From: Actinomycetota bacterium | GTDB taxonomy: Bacteria > Actinomycetota > Actinomycetes > S36-B12 > UBA10799 | Direction of reading: 5' to 3' | Assembly: GCA_020636995.1 (NCBI GenBank) | Contig: JACJWU010000002.1 | Location: 186,001 to 250,000, forward strand | Length of the DNA: 64,000 bases | Shown: positions 19,227-28,486 of the stretch, in pieces | Layout: every line of letters starts with the position of its first letter | How positions within the stretch are numbered: the first letter of the stretch is position 1 | The notes under the pieces: model-generated | Seen by the model: only the letters and a program-made list of their open reading frames with translations | The model's database searches: none | Told to the model about the DNA's origin: nothing | Program-made: the position numbers and the translations under genes

Positions 19227-21970
19227 CCGGTCGGTCCTTGGCTGTGGCGAACGATCAGCGCGGAGGCGGGGAAGACCATTCGGAACGGTTGTTGGTAGGC
19301 GATACGGGCCTGGTGGGCGCCGTTGCGGCCCCACGTGATCCCGTTGCGCTCCTCGCCCTGCCAGCCGAGCGGACCCATCCGCACGTGGGTGGCCTCGGTG
19401 TCGCCTTGCAGGACATCGGCCCACGTCAGGTCAGTCCAGCGGCCCGGGGGTGTCGGTCGTGGGCCGCGGCGGCCACCGTCGAAGCCGAAGCGAGGGCCGG
19501 ACGCGGGTTCCTCGAGGCTGACGAACCAGCCATCGCCGAGCACGTCATCTGGGTCGATGTCGAAGCCGACGAATCGTGTGGCCGCATCGATCTCACCGAC
19601 GAACATCGGCGTCATCACGCGCTCGGGGATCAACGCGCCGTCGGCAGTGAGGGGGAGGTTCCCGTCGACCGGCTCCAGCAGGGTGATCATGATTCCCGGA
19701 AAGCGTCGGATCAGTTCCGCGCGGATCAGCAGGACGGTGCCGGACCCCTCGCCCCCGATCATCGAGCGCAGTGACTCCTGAACCCCCACGTCGGCCAGTT
19801 CGGTGTGCAGATCGGTGTCCTCGCCGGGCGCCGGTGGATCACCGGGACGGTCGAACAGGCTGGCGAAGGCGGTGGCCGACAGGTCCGCCGGGAACTCACG
19901 CCACAGCGCCTCACGCGACCACTCATGGTTCGCCCCGACCAGGAAGGCGGCGACGAACTCCTCGTTGATTTCGAGCAGCCGCACGCGGTCCATGCCGAAG
20001 GCGCCGACCCCCGGCAGCAGCAACTCGGGGGACATGGCCTGCAGTCTGGGGGCGAGGCCGTCGGGGAACCACGGTCCGACGACGATCCGCGAGCGGCCGC
20101 CATCCTCGGGGAAGGCCCGGTCGATGTCGACCCCGTCCAGTCGGGCGGCCGTCGCCGCGACGGCCGCCGTGCGCGGACTCGCTGCCCGCATCACATCGGC
20201 GGGTTCGGTGATCAGCAAGCCGGGGGCAACGCTTGCCCGCCGTGTCATCGTCTGGCCTGTGACGACGGCGCCGTCGGGGACGAAACTGGCACGGAACGCC
20301 TTCGCGGGGGACAACTCGGCATCGGGCCGGATCGCCGCGGCGCTGACGAATGTGGCGGCGACGCGGGTGGCGAGCGCCGGCCTGCTCGTGCCGGAGCCGA
20401 CGGTGCCGCTCACACCGGCGCCAGGTACCGGCAAGGTGGGTTGACGGTGGATCGCGGATCCTCGACGTGCCGCACGGAAGAAGGCCGCCGACACCGTCCC
20501 GGTCGGAATGACGGGGTCCCCAGCGATGGCCTCGGCGACGGTCCGGCCGCGGCGTTGTAGCAAGCCGGGAACGGCAGACGTCCCGCCCACGCCCGGGATC
20601 CCACGCGGCATGGGGATGTGCCGGGTAGCGGGTGCCATGGTGAACAGCAATGTCGCGTCATCCAGGCTGGCCAATCTGGCGTGCTGGCGATCCGCGACCT
20701 CGGCGGCCAAGCGGGTGCGTCCGATCTCGACGGCTGCCTCGCGCAGCGCGCCGACCTGATCCCAGGCTGCAGCCAGCAGTTCGTGCTCGGCCTGACGGAC
20801 GACGTCAGCACCCACCGCAGCAGCCGCCCGCGCTGCAGGCGGAAGGTTGACCTGGGTGACCCAGCCCCTCTCGGGGACCGTCTCGACCCCCGCGGGCCAC
20901 CGCCCGTACAGCTGTGGGGCCAACACCGGATCGTCGTCGGCCGGGTCGTAGCCGGCCGGGGCTTCCAGCGGAACCTCGGTGCGGTGCTGGCCCGCGTCGA
21001 TGGCACCGGCGAGTTCTTTGCGGACCCAGTCACGGGTGGCTCGTGCCAGCGGCTCTGCCTGCTCGCCCGGATCGACCAGTGCGCCGGCGAACTCGAAGGC
21101 CATGTCGAGCCCCTCGGTCGGCGTCGGCAGCATGGCACCGGTCTCGAGCCGCGCCGGCCGGAAGCCCATGCGTCCAGCGTCCACGTCGGGTCGCAGGCGG
21201 ATGGCCAGCGACTCGAAGTCACCGGGTTGGTCGCTGGTGGCGAACGTCCAGGTGGCGTAGACGGGAAGCGTGACCGCAGCAGGGTCGTCCAGATCCCATG
21301 CCGGGTGGATCTCCCCGGGTGCGATGGGCTGGCCCAGCCCGGCTGCCACACCCGCATCGAAGGCCGGCACGAGTGCCGCCCGGTAGGTGTGGGCGACCTT
21401 CAGCTTGCGGGGGCACATCAGCCGCGCGATCACCTCGCCGCGTCCGGCCGCAAGGCTGGCGTCCAGATCGTCGGCACTGGATTGGGCGTGGGTCCACACG
21501 TGGGAGTCCGCGAGATCCCACAGTTGTGCGGCCACATGGTCGGCGTCCACGTCGAGCACCTGCACGCCATCGCTGCGCGTGCTGAACCGGACTCCATCCG
21601 ACTCCTCGACCACGATCAGTACCAGCCACGGGCGAAGCCCACCTTCGGCAGTCGGTGCGGCCGGAGTCAGAAGCCACGGCAGTGCGGGGGCGAGTAGTTC
21701 GACGAAGGCGATCCGGGTGGTCTCGAAGTCCACCGTGCCGGGTGGTGGCTCGCGGCGCAGGATCTGCGCCTCATCGATACCTCTGACGTCGCCCGGCCCC
21801 GCCAGCGACCGTGTGGTCGAACTGCTGGCAGTCGCTCCCGTCGAATCGACCAGGTCGACCGTCGCTGTCACGGATGCGCGCGACGGCAGTGGCCCTGACA
21901 GCGGGTCGGCGACACCCACCGACTGCGACAGGCCTCGCCGGATGTAGGGCAGGAATACGGGATCGCTCAT
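19223..21970 (-). CDS. Large-protein cluster component C, conserved hypothetical (915 aa)
   Basis: Third gene in transcription order, overlapping both neighbours by 4 bp. The N-terminus MSDPVFLPYIRRGLSQSV leads into a beta-rich domain with LPWLLTPAAP, LRPWLVLIVVEE and VWTHAQSSADDL at about 95-170. RLMCPRKLKVAHTYRAALVP follows near 190. The middle, at about 370-440, has APQLYGRWPAGVE and GWVTQVNLPPAARAAAAVG and then a helical segment, LLAAAWDQVGALREAAVEIG. The C-terminal part is mixed alpha/beta and ends in an Ile/Val/Pro-rich strand region. No enzyme, membrane or export signature is visible. The segment order looks like a widespread but unannotated family; I have no function for it. Confidence 0.82.
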   Translation of the reverse strand: MSDPVFLPYIRRGLSQSVGVADPLSGPLPSRASVTATVDLVDSTGATASSSTTRSLAGPGDVRGIDEAQILRREPPPGTVDFETTRIAFVELLAPALPWLLTPAAPTAEGGLRPWLVLIVVEESDGVRFSTRSDGVQVLDVDADHVAAQLWDLADSHVWTHAQSSADDLDASLAAGRGEVIARLMCPRKLKVAHTYRAALVPAFDAGVAAGLGQPIAPGEIHPAWDLDDPAAVTLPVYATWTFATSDQPGDFESLAIRLRPDVDAGRMGFRPARLETGAMLPTPTEGLDMAFEFAGALVDPGEQAEPLARATRDWVRKELAGAIDAGQHRTEVPLEAPAGYDPADDDPVLAPQLYGRWPAGVETVPERGWVTQVNLPPAARAAAAVGADVVRQAEHELLAAAWDQVGALREAAVEIGRTRLAAEVADRQHARLASLDDATLLFTMAPATRHIPMPRGIPGVGGTSAVPGLLQRRGRTVAEAIAGDPVIPTGTVSAAFFRAARRGSAIHRQPTLPVPGAGVSGTVGSGTSRPALATRVAATFVSAAAIRPDAELSPAKAFRASFVPDGAVVTGQTMTRRASVAPGLLITEPADVMRAASPRTAAVAATAARLDGVDIDRAFPEDGGRSRIVVGPWFPDGLAPRLQAMSPELLLPGVGAFGMDRVRLLEINEEFVAAFLVGANHEWSREALWREFPADLSATAFASLFDRPGDPPAPGEDTDLHTELADVGVQESLRSMIGGEGSGTVLLIRAELIRRFPGIMITLLEPVDGNLPLTADGALIPERVMTPMFVGEIDAATRFVGFDIDPDDVLGDGWFVSLEEPASGPRFGFDGGRRGPRPTPPGRWTDLTWADVLQGDTEATHVRMGPLGWQGEERNGITWGRNGAHQARIAYQQPFRMVFPASALIVRHSQGPTG

Positions 21971-24900
21971 CGGATCGCCGCCTCTGTTGGCATGGTGGCG
22001 GCCGCGACCGTGACATGTGGCACCTGCACGGTGGGACGACCAACTCGGCGTGCGGTGATCGCTGAATGGTCGTACCAGCCGTCGACCAGTACCCGGCTCT
22101 TGCCCCGTCCTGCGGAACTGACGACTGGGGGTTCGTCGGGAGTCGGCGGGGTCTCCCAGACGAGCGTCTCGTGACCCAAAGGCATGGCGGTCGACTCATC
22201 CGCGCCGGCCATGGTCGTCTCGGCCCCGAAGCGGACACCCGCGTGGTGGAGTTCGTAGCTGGGCGCTGCCAGTTTCGCGCTGTCCGACATCTTCTCGAAC
22301 TGCGCCGGCGCGAACCAATCCAGAACAGGATCCGCAGTAACCCCGGACAGGGCCGTGCCGGTCGTCGCATCGGTCAACTGGGTCTCCCCGAAGTCGATGC
22401 GGGACTGGGCGGGCAGGGCGTGCCCGTAGACCTCGAGTGTCTGCTCGAGCGGCGCGACGGTCTGGCGCATCGTGAGGTAGCCGTCGGCCAGCATCGGCGC
22501 TGACGCGGCCGGGTCGTCGTGGGCGGTCAGCACCACGCCGGCTTGCAGTCCCGAGCCGCGGGTGACCTCCCAGGCGTTGTCGGCGTCGATCTGCGCCTGG
22601 ATCAGCGGCAGCAGGTCGACTGTCTCCAGTGCCACCGGCCCGGCCTTGTCGCCGACGGTGAAGTCGAACTTCACTTTGACACCGAAGAACGTGAACTGCG
22701 CACGTCCGCTCGCGAACCAGGGTTTCGGCCCTTCGACGTGGGCTCCCAGGCTGACGCCCATGAGTTCCTTGTTCCCGGAGTACACCGCCACTCCTGCCGT
22801 CACATCTGCGACGAGCTTGAAGGGCGAGAAGATCAGTAGGACGTCGAAACCGAACCAGCCGCGGGCCGTGTACGTCGTCAGCACCACCTTGACCGAGGCC
22901 TCGATCTCGAAACGGCCACCGAACTGCACGGTGTTGGGGGTCAGCGCCAGGTAGGCCGACAGCGTGATGCCGATGTCCTCGGTCAGCGCGATGCAGGCGC
23001 GCATCCGTTCGAGTTCGCTGAAGACCGACGGCAGGATCGACGGCGGCTGGAACGACGGATGCCAGCCACCGATCGACAACGCGAAGTAGGGCTGCGGACT
23101 GGTGGCGACGTGGAAGGCCATGTCGCCGCTCAGTTCGATGACCCCGAGCAGACGCGAGTCGTACAGTGACGCCGCGACGGTGACGGTGCCGTTGGCCAGA
23201 TCCACGACCCCCATGGAGTCCATCGTGATCTCCACGATGGGCACCTCGGGGTCGGGCAGCGCCATCGCAATCGAACCGAGGATGACGATCAGGCCCTGCG
23301 GCATCGAGATCATCACGCCGATCTGAGCGGTCACCAGCGAGACCGGCGCGCCCCAGCCGATGGCTACCACGGGTCCGATGACCGTGTTCCCGACATCGAT
23401 GGGGAAGTACGCATCGATCTGCGGGATGAGGATCAGTGCATCCCGGACCGGGTCGTCGGGGAACATGATGGCGTCGGCAGCGCCCTGCTTCAGGCCCAGT
23501 GCCAGGGCTTCGGTGTCCATCCGCCTGTTCAGCGCGATGATCCCACCAACACCTTCGAGGGTGAATCCGAAACCCAGCGGGATGCCCGGGATGTCGATGC
23601 CGAGGCTTCCGAAGAACGCCCAGCCCTCGTCGCCGCCGGGCAGTTGGGTGTCGATCACCACCAGCAGGCTGACGCCGACTTCGATGACAGTGAGGGCCGC
23701 TCCGCCGGCGTATCGGCCCGCGTCATGGTCGATCTCCAGGAAGCCGCCGCCGGAGATGACCTCACTGCCCTCGAACGCGAAAGCCACACGGTCGGGTAGG
23801 TCGATGCCGATGTCCAGGGTGAAATCATCGGGCGCGTCACCGCTGCGGATCAGTGCTCGGACGCCGACATCCGAGACTGCGACCTGCAGCGGCCCAACCG
23901 TGGCCTCGGCGTCGACCACGACCGACAGCACAAGCGCGCCGTCATCGTCGACGCCAGCCGCGACGGCGATTCCGCTCACCACGATCGGTCCAACGGTGAT
24001 TGTGACGGGAAGCCGGAATGTCAGACCGGCATCGGCGCCGAAACGAAGCCCGTCGCGCGACAGCGTCACCTCCATGTCCAGTTCGGCCTCGATGCCTGCG
24101 ATCAGGGCGGCCATGAACGAGTCCGCGCCTTCGGAGTCGAGCCGGAGGGCCAGAGTCTGCAGACCCAGGGTGAGTGCGACATCGGGTTCGGACGGATCGA
24201 AGGAGACATCCACAGTGACGCCGCCGAGGTCCAGCCGCGGACCGCTGGCTGCGCCAAGCAGTCGCCACGGCTCGGGGCCGCTCAAGGTCAGGGCGACACC
24301 CAACTCGCCGACGGTGTCCGCGACCAGCGCGAGTTGACCGTTGGGGCGGACGGTGATGCCGACGACCGGCTGTGGGACGTCGATGCTGACCTCGCCGAGC
24401 GCGAGCGGGGCCGGGTCCGGGGACAGATCGCCGACATCCACTCCGACGGCCAGCCCATCCGCGGGGCCCATCCCGCCGCCGGATCGCCAGGGACCGATGA
24501 CGATGCTGATGCCCCGAAGCTCCTGCGGCGCACGGTGATCCAGCCGCACTCGGGTCACCCGGAGGTCCTCGTCACCGAGCCATCCGCAGAGGTAGGTCTG
24601 GACATAGTCGAGGTCGGGTGGTTCTTGCGTGACGTGGGCGATGTCGGCCAAGACCAGTGCAATCAGTCGCCCGATCCGTCCGCTGTCGATGCTGCCCTCC
24701 GACAGGAACCGGGTGGTGGCGAAGTCGCCCGGGTCGGCGATGAGATCCCCGAGGCCGGATGTGTCCAGGGCCAGTGAGGTGTGCTCCTCGTCCGGCCCGT
24801 CGGCGGTGACCGGCAACTCGTACACGCTGCGATTCGCCAAGCCGATCGCTTCCAGCAGTGCGACCAGCCACGCTGCTCGGTGTTCGATCAGGTCGAAGGC

Positions 24901-25266
24901 CACCATCTGGGGCAGGCGCAGTGCCACATCACCCCCGATCTCGCCCCAATCGAGGTCCGCACCAGGGATCTCGACGTCGGCGTCCTCGAGTGCATCGACG
25001 ACATCGCCCACCGGACCAATGAGCTCCAGAGCCGCCAGGAGCTCCTCGAACGTGAAGTCGTCGGTCAGCGCCTCGATGTGCTCGGCGATCAGCGGGACCA
25101 GCGCTTGGATCTCCTCGGATGCCGGCACCGCATCGATGGCCACCCCGGAGTCCACCTGGTGGCCCAGACGGCGCAGTGCCGCGAAGAACTCGTCAGGCCG
25201 CGCCGCCAGGTCCGCCAGCATGCGGATCGTGCCGCTCAGTGTCGACAGGATCGGGTCGTCGATCAT
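21967..25266 (-). CDS. Large-protein cluster component B, DUF6603-like (1099 aa)
   Basis: Second gene in transcription order. About 150 mostly helical residues (MIDDPILSTLSGTIRMLADL...) lead into some 800 residues of very regular beta structure. Alternating hydrophobic strands are separated by Gly/Asp turns, for example LRFGADAGLTFRLPVTITVG, IPGIPLGFGFTLEGVGGIIA and WFGFDVLLIFSPFKLVADVT. This amphipathic-strand pattern and the ASGRAQFTFFGVKVKFDFTVG region match my memory of DUF6603, a domain of unknown function in bacteria and fungi. The strands look like an elongated beta-solenoid, beta-barrel or lipid-transfer-like groove. There is no signal peptide. It overlaps component C by 4 bp and follows component A after 39 bp. 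Confidence 0.78.
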   Translation of the reverse strand: MIDDPILSTLSGTIRMLADLAARPDEFFAALRRLGHQVDSGVAIDAVPASEEIQALVPLIAEHIEALTDDFTFEELLAALELIGPVGDVVDALEDADVEIPGADLDWGEIGGDVALRLPQMVAFDLIEHRAAWLVALLEAIGLANRSVYELPVTADGPDEEHTSLALDTSGLGDLIADPGDFATTRFLSEGSIDSGRIGRLIALVLADIAHVTQEPPDLDYVQTYLCGWLGDEDLRVTRVRLDHRAPQELRGISIVIGPWRSGGGMGPADGLAVGVDVGDLSPDPAPLALGEVSIDVPQPVVGITVRPNGQLALVADTVGELGVALTLSGPEPWRLLGAASGPRLDLGGVTVDVSFDPSEPDVALTLGLQTLALRLDSEGADSFMAALIAGIEAELDMEVTLSRDGLRFGADAGLTFRLPVTITVGPIVVSGIAVAAGVDDDGALVLSVVVDAEATVGPLQVAVSDVGVRALIRSGDAPDDFTLDIGIDLPDRVAFAFEGSEVISGGGFLEIDHDAGRYAGGAALTVIEVGVSLLVVIDTQLPGGDEGWAFFGSLGIDIPGIPLGFGFTLEGVGGIIALNRRMDTEALALGLKQGAADAIMFPDDPVRDALILIPQIDAYFPIDVGNTVIGPVVAIGWGAPVSLVTAQIGVMISMPQGLIVILGSIAMALPDPEVPIVEITMDSMGVVDLANGTVTVAASLYDSRLLGVIELSGDMAFHVATSPQPYFALSIGGWHPSFQPPSILPSVFSELERMRACIALTEDIGITLSAYLALTPNTVQFGGRFEIEASVKVVLTTYTARGWFGFDVLLIFSPFKLVADVTAGVAVYSGNKELMGVSLGAHVEGPKPWFASGRAQFTFFGVKVKFDFTVGDKAGPVALETVDLLPLIQAQIDADNAWEVTRGSGLQAGVVLTAHDDPAASAPMLADGYLTMRQTVAPLEQTLEVYGHALPAQSRIDFGETQLTDATTGTALSGVTADPVLDWFAPAQFEKMSDSAKLAAPSYELHHAGVRFGAETTMAGADESTAMPLGHETLVWETPPTPDEPPVVSSAGRGKSRVLVDGWYDHSAITARRVGRPTVQVPHVTVAAATMPTEAAIR

Positions 25267-25305
25267 GGCCGGACCTCACGTTCCGCCGTGTTGTTGACTC
25301 GCATC

Positions 25306-28146
25306 TCAGTACCCGATCATGAGGTTGGCGTCCATGAACAACTCCACGTTGCGGGCGGACTGCTCGTCCGGACCATCGGGACCACCCGGCGCACCGGACT
25401 CGCCCCACCCCAGCAGTTCGATGGATTCCTCTGGGATGCGGAACCGGTCACCGAGCATCACTTGCAGCGCGCGGCACACGGCCTCCGTCCGGCGCTGCGA
25501 CAGCGCCAGGTTGTATTCCTCGGTGCCCGGGGCCGAGGCATGACCTTCGATCAGCAGCCGCCCGTGCGGCGAGGAGAACGCGCGTAGGTGCTCGGCGAGC
25601 ATGGCCTCCAGTTGGGGGACGAACGCGGCACGGATCGCCGAGGAGTCGGTGTCGAACAAGGCCTCGGCACCTATCCATTCCCCGGCAACGACGTGGTGTG
25701 GCACGAACTCGGGCCGGTTGATCTGTTCCAGGTCGATCACGTCGACCGCCGAGTTCATCGCACCGGTGGACACACCAACCTCGTAGATGGTGACGTACGG
25801 ACCGAGGACAACGTTGGAGCCACCCGCGTCTCCTTTGAGGGGTGGCTTGCTCCCGTCGCCGTAGAAGACGATCTCACCCCACCAGCCCCAGCGGAACACC
25901 AAGGCGCCACTCTCGCCGCCGATCATGTCCACCGGACCGTTGAAATCCGTCTGGGACCAGTCGGCGTCGCTGGTGACGGTACCCGAGGTGATCTTTGTGA
26001 CACCAGCCCCGCCGGAAAGCCCGGAACTGCCCTCCAAGAACCCCAGCGCGTAGCGCTGCACCCACTGCTGTTCCCCATTCCGAGATTTCGTCACGGTGAT
26101 CCACCCCGCCATTCCGCCCCCGCCCGCAGGCACGCCGGGAATCGGGACGTCAACGCTGCCTCCAGCCATCTTCACCGACCAGTCGTAAACGAACTCGCCC
26201 TGCTCCGCCGCCACTGGATCGACGACGATGTCCAGGAGACGCTGTAGAACGGGGGTGTGGTCGGGAGCTCGTCGCGCCATGTCGACGGCAACCGTGTATG
26301 CGGAGTGCTGACGTCCGTCGATCTCGACCCGGCGTCCCATGAGCAGTTTGCGGGCCCACTGCCGGACCACGGGCAGTTGTTGATCGGCGTTGTCAGGGTG
26401 CAGGAACCTGCCGACTTCGGTCTCAAGTCGGTCATCTGACTCCCGGGCATGACCGATTTTGGCGCTTACGAGAGGAGTGTTGACCCACGCCTGCAGGTCT
26501 TCGTGCAGTTGCAGGATGGCCTCGCCTAACCCATAGGCCTCCCAGCCGTGCAAGGGCGTTCGATGTGCTGATCGCGCGATCGCAGCCTCCACGTCGGATA
26601 ACGACTCCAATGCCCGGTCGGCCAGATGGGGTTCGCTGGCGGTCTGGACATAGTCCCAAACGGCCGGCATTCCGCCCGGAAGGTCGATCGGGTTGTTGGC
26701 GGGGTCGTCGTTGCCGTCGATGTGCACATGCAGGCTTGGTGGCTCGTCGGAGAGGTCGAAGGACCACGTACCGGTGGTGGGCACGCCGGGCGGGTCGAGG
26801 TCACCGTCGAGGGTGAAGCGCCACGTTGACGCGGTCGCGCCATCGGTCTGGAGTGTCGCGGTCACGCGCCGCAAGGTCGGCAGCCAACAGGTCTCGTCCT
26901 GCCCGTCGTTGTCGATGTCGAACGGTGCCACGATTCGCGTCTGCCACCAGCCGACCGCCACCCGGCCTACCTGGTTCACCTGCAGGCACCCCACATAGTA
27001 GGGGACGCTCGTCGCATCCAGGTTGATGCCGGTGGACTCGTAGAAGCCGGTGATGTCGGCCTCGATGCTCAGGGCTTCGACCTCGGCGACGTCGGCGGAA
27101 TCCTCCACCGGCGAGGACGTTCCGAGGACGTCGATCACACGCAGGTTGTGGGCCAGCATGAGCAGTCGGCCCCAGGTCAGTTGCTCCGTACCCTCGAACG
27201 GTCCACCTCGCGGGTGGTACGCCCAGCCGCTGACCTTGGCCAGCCGTCGCTTGAGCGCCCGGATCAGCTCTTCGGCTGCTGCCGGTGGGGCTGGCAGGCC
27301 ACGGCTCATGGCCAGCAGACCCCCGGTGGTGTGGGTCTGCAGCAGTTCTGCCTGGAGCAGCCACTCGGTGCCGATCGCACCGTTGTCCATCGCGGTGTAC
27401 AACTCGGAGCCGATCTGTGCGATGAGCCGGCGGTCCGCATCGTCGTCCCACGGCGATGCGAATTCCCAGGCGGGCTCGACGAACATCGGGAGCAGCCCAG
27501 GCTGGTCGTCGGCGGCGTCGGTGTACTGCCAGAGGTGGGCCGCGGTGGCGATGTCGGACAGAAACACGGCCGCGATCGTGGGCGTGGCGACCTTCAGCGA
27601 CCCCAGTTGCCGACCGAGCAACGTGAATGAGCCGGTCTGTCGGACTGTGATCTGCACCAGCGAGAGCGGCCGGTCGGCCTGCAGGTCCGCATCGACGGTG
27701 ATCACCGACTCGTTGACACTGTCGGTGATGGGGCCCAAGGTGCCCAGGGCGGGCAGCGGCACCGCGAACGAGGGGCCGGCACCCTCGTAGCGGGTTCGCG
27801 GACGAACGGCGATGGCGATGACCAGGTCGTTGGGTGCGGGCTGCGGGAGCCCGACCTCCGCCGGCCAGTCGACCCATCCCAGCGTGAAGCCGAGCGTCGC
27901 GGGATGGCGGCATGTCAGGTGTGTGGTGTCTCCGGTCAGGGCCGAAGCCCCGCTGATCTGCATCCACCAGCCCACCTGCCGATATCCCGCCAGCTCCAAC
28001 GCATAGGACACGGGGTCGACGGCGTCGAGGATCTGCTGAACCAACCTGCCGTCTCCGAAGACCGGATCGGAGCGGTGCTGGCGGATGCCGTGTGCGGGTG
28101 GCACGCCGGCAGCAATCAACAGCGATGGAACCTCGAAGGTCACCAT
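25306..28146 (-). CDS. Large-protein cluster component A with C-terminal OmpA-like domain (946 aa)
   Basis: First large gene of the cluster. Roughly 800 residues of unrecognised sequence come first, beta-rich with many Trp (GYRQVGWWMQISGAS, HPATLGFTLGWVDWPAEVG, VSGWAYHPRGGPFEGTEQLT). Residues about 820-946 are OmpA/MotB-like: ALFDTDSSAIRAAF, LLIEGHASAPGTEEYNLALS, QRRTEAVCRAL and SARNVELFM. OmpA-like domains usually bind peptidoglycan through an Asp and an Arg, and both have candidates here. No signal peptide or transmembrane helix is visible, so if it meets the cell wall it must be exported in another way. Alternatively the OmpA fold is used structurally, as in T6SS-like or phage-derived machines. 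A short upstream frame may couple its translation. Confidence 0.8.
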   Translation of the reverse strand: MVTFEVPSLLIAAGVPPAHGIRQHRSDPVFGDGRLVQQILDAVDPVSYALELAGYRQVGWWMQISGASALTGDTTHLTCRHPATLGFTLGWVDWPAEVGLPQPAPNDLVIAIAVRPRTRYEGAGPSFAVPLPALGTLGPITDSVNESVITVDADLQADRPLSLVQITVRQTGSFTLLGRQLGSLKVATPTIAAVFLSDIATAAHLWQYTDAADDQPGLLPMFVEPAWEFASPWDDDADRRLIAQIGSELYTAMDNGAIGTEWLLQAELLQTHTTGGLLAMSRGLPAPPAAAEELIRALKRRLAKVSGWAYHPRGGPFEGTEQLTWGRLLMLAHNLRVIDVLGTSSPVEDSADVAEVEALSIEADITGFYESTGINLDATSVPYYVGCLQVNQVGRVAVGWWQTRIVAPFDIDNDGQDETCWLPTLRRVTATLQTDGATASTWRFTLDGDLDPPGVPTTGTWSFDLSDEPPSLHVHIDGNDDPANNPIDLPGGMPAVWDYVQTASEPHLADRALESLSDVEAAIARSAHRTPLHGWEAYGLGEAILQLHEDLQAWVNTPLVSAKIGHARESDDRLETEVGRFLHPDNADQQLPVVRQWARKLLMGRRVEIDGRQHSAYTVAVDMARRAPDHTPVLQRLLDIVVDPVAAEQGEFVYDWSVKMAGGSVDVPIPGVPAGGGGMAGWITVTKSRNGEQQWVQRYALGFLEGSSGLSGGAGVTKITSGTVTSDADWSQTDFNGPVDMIGGESGALVFRWGWWGEIVFYGDGSKPPLKGDAGGSNVVLGPYVTIYEVGVSTGAMNSAVDVIDLEQINRPEFVPHHVVAGEWIGAEALFDTDSSAIRAAFVPQLEAMLAEHLRAFSSPHGRLLIEGHASAPGTEEYNLALSQRRTEAVCRALQVMLGDRFRIPEESIELLGWGESGAPGGPDGPDEQSARNVELFMDANLMIGY

Positions 28147-28235
28147 CTCCGCCGCCCAGATCGCTCCGGATCAGCCCCCAGCCAAGAAAGGCGGGGCACC
28201 TCGGGCGCGGAATGCCGATGTGCGGACTTGATCAC
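28140..28235 (-). CDS. Possible 31-aa leader peptide of the large-protein cluster
   Basis: A GTG at 28235 is preceded by GGAAGG with 7-base spacing, a better ribosome site than the one at the first large gene. The frame runs 31 codons (MIKSAHRHSAPEVPRL...) and stops with TGA inside ATGGTGA, so its stop overlaps the large gene's start. That geometry would couple translation of the first large gene to the leader. It may be a chance frame: the peptide has no recognisable feature beyond many His, Arg and Pro. Confidence 0.3.
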   Translation of the reverse strand: MIKSAHRHSAPEVPRLSWLGADPERSGRRRW

Positions 28236-28486
28236 GAATCGTCCTTCCGGTGTCGGCCGAGGACCCTGCCTGCGGACAAGCCCGCGACTTCCCACCGAAT
28301 CTAGCGCCGAATCGCGCAGAGCACAGCCCCCAAAATGCGCTTCTCCGGGACTCGGGGCCGGCATCGGCCGTTCAGGAGGTAATGATCATTGGAGATTCTG
28401 GGCGTCGTACGCCAGCGGTGGATCAGGCAGGGCGCAGGCCTTCCTCAGCACCTCGATCTGCCGCACCGACCCACCTCCCGTCGGTG
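28236..28486. other. Probable promoter region of the 15-kb cluster
   Basis: This is noncoding sequence between the end of the peroxiredoxin gene and the possible leader. It must hold the promoter of the large-protein operon unless transcription reads through from bcp. I found no convincing -10/-35 pair, operator palindrome or terminator by eye. An AT-richer patch, TAATGATCATTGGA, lies near 28381. Confidence 0.35.

Noticed and set aside
13111..28146. Assignment of the large-protein cluster as a contractile injection system or prophage
   Set aside because: No sheath, tube, baseplate spike, AAA+ ATPase, portal or capsid motif was seen. An OmpA-like domain alone is not enough.
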